Shown piece after piece: positions 63,887 to 64,000 of a DNA stretch of 64,000 nt. The stretch is from contig NZ_PRDB01000001.1 in assembly GCF_002925905.1 (NCBI RefSeq), positions 868,001 to 932,000 of the forward strand, written 5' to 3'. Origin of the DNA: Klebsiella michiganensis (lineage in GTDB: Bacteria > Pseudomonadota > Gammaproteobacteria > Enterobacterales > Enterobacteriaceae). The notes under the pieces are model-generated. The model was not told the origin of the DNA. It was given only the letters and a program-made list of their open reading frames with translations, and did not search any database. Each line of letters starts with the position of its first letter. Positions within the stretch are counted from its first letter, which is position 1. The translations under genes were made by a program, and so were the position numbers.

Positions 63887-64000
63887 TTACATGCTGGAGA
63901 AGACGTTCATAATGATGCCGCCGGAGATGATCAGCACCATGGCGAGAATAGCCGGGATATCCGGTTTTTGCTTATAAAGGATCATTGAGCAAATCGTGAC
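63887..64000 (-). CDS. small multidrug resistance (SMR) family protein, C-terminal part
   Basis: The last 37 codons before the stop read ...LYKQKPDIPAILAMVLIISG and then GIIMNVFSSM. This is the fourth helix of an EmrE/QacE-like SMR transporter (compare the D-x-P-A-I-x-G-M-x-L-I pattern). The gene continues beyond the right edge. Confidence 0.65.
   Translation of the reverse strand, partial: VTICSMILYKQKPDIPAILAMVLIISGGIIMNVFSSM

Overview
The window looks like chromosome of an indole-positive Klebsiella of the K. oxytoca group. Supporting signs: an enterobacterial 16S with Klebsiella/Raoultella-type variable regions, a complete cyclodextrin-metabolism (cym/cgt) cluster of the kind known from K. 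oxytoca, a tryptophanase (tna) operon, and Klebsiella-type GpdQ. Species assignment is inference from gene content, since no alignment was run.

Layout. 1-2644 (minus): glycerophosphodiester uptake and cleavage operon (two ABC permeases, gpdQ, start of the ATPase). 2835-3854: ahr (yjgB), then 4089-4173 tRNA-Leu(CAA), leuX, a classic island insertion site. 4174 to about 28640: AT-rich mosaic accessory island. It carries an IS3-family element with a mutated transposase, an IS3 remnant, a kinase-fold protein, a Tn3-transposase remnant, the cym cluster (8330-21743), an IS903-type element interrupted by an IS3-family element that is itself interrupted by an IS110 element, a broken tyrosine recombinase, and an IS5 element. 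28641-30849: secreted nuclease and a DUF1176 protein.

31004-40715: a sugar/sugar-acid catabolic regulon. It has a LacI-family regulator, a six-gene minus-strand operon (FucI-like isomerase, MFS transporter, enolase-superfamily dehydratase, SDR, DapA-type aldolase, GlcG-like protein) and a divergent MFS transporter. The same palindrome precedes the regulator gene and lies twice in the divergent promoter region. 40757-44335: OprD-like porin, then a divergent pair of exported phosphatases (histidine phosphatase and SurE-like nucleotidase). Each phosphatase has a BglG/LicT-type RNA antiterminator site overlapping a hairpin with nine U's in its leader. 44404-45528: roxA. 45812-51191: complete rrn operon (P1/P2, 16S, tRNA-Glu, 23S, 5S, terminator). 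51818-57113: small membrane protein and yhiI-rbbA-yhhJ. 57626-59023: globin-coupled diguanylate cyclase. 59428-63645: tna operon (tnaC leader, tnaA, tryptophan permease, second TrpRS). 63887-64000: end of an SMR efflux gene.

How the parts work together. In the cym cluster, secreted CGTase makes cyclodextrins, the CymA porin admits them, CymE-F-G-D import them, and cytoplasmic CymH opens and hydrolyses them; CymJ (TrmB family) and CRP sites probably regulate it. In the tna operon, TnaC stalling should raise tnaA and permease expression when tryptophan is plentiful. A separate Trp-Trp leader peptide and attenuator just before the TrpRS gene should act when tryptophan is scarce. The points most worth a second look are the RAT/terminator pair on the phosphatase genes, the TrpRS attenuator inside the tna operon, and guide-like segments in the IS110 leader that match the element's own insertion site.
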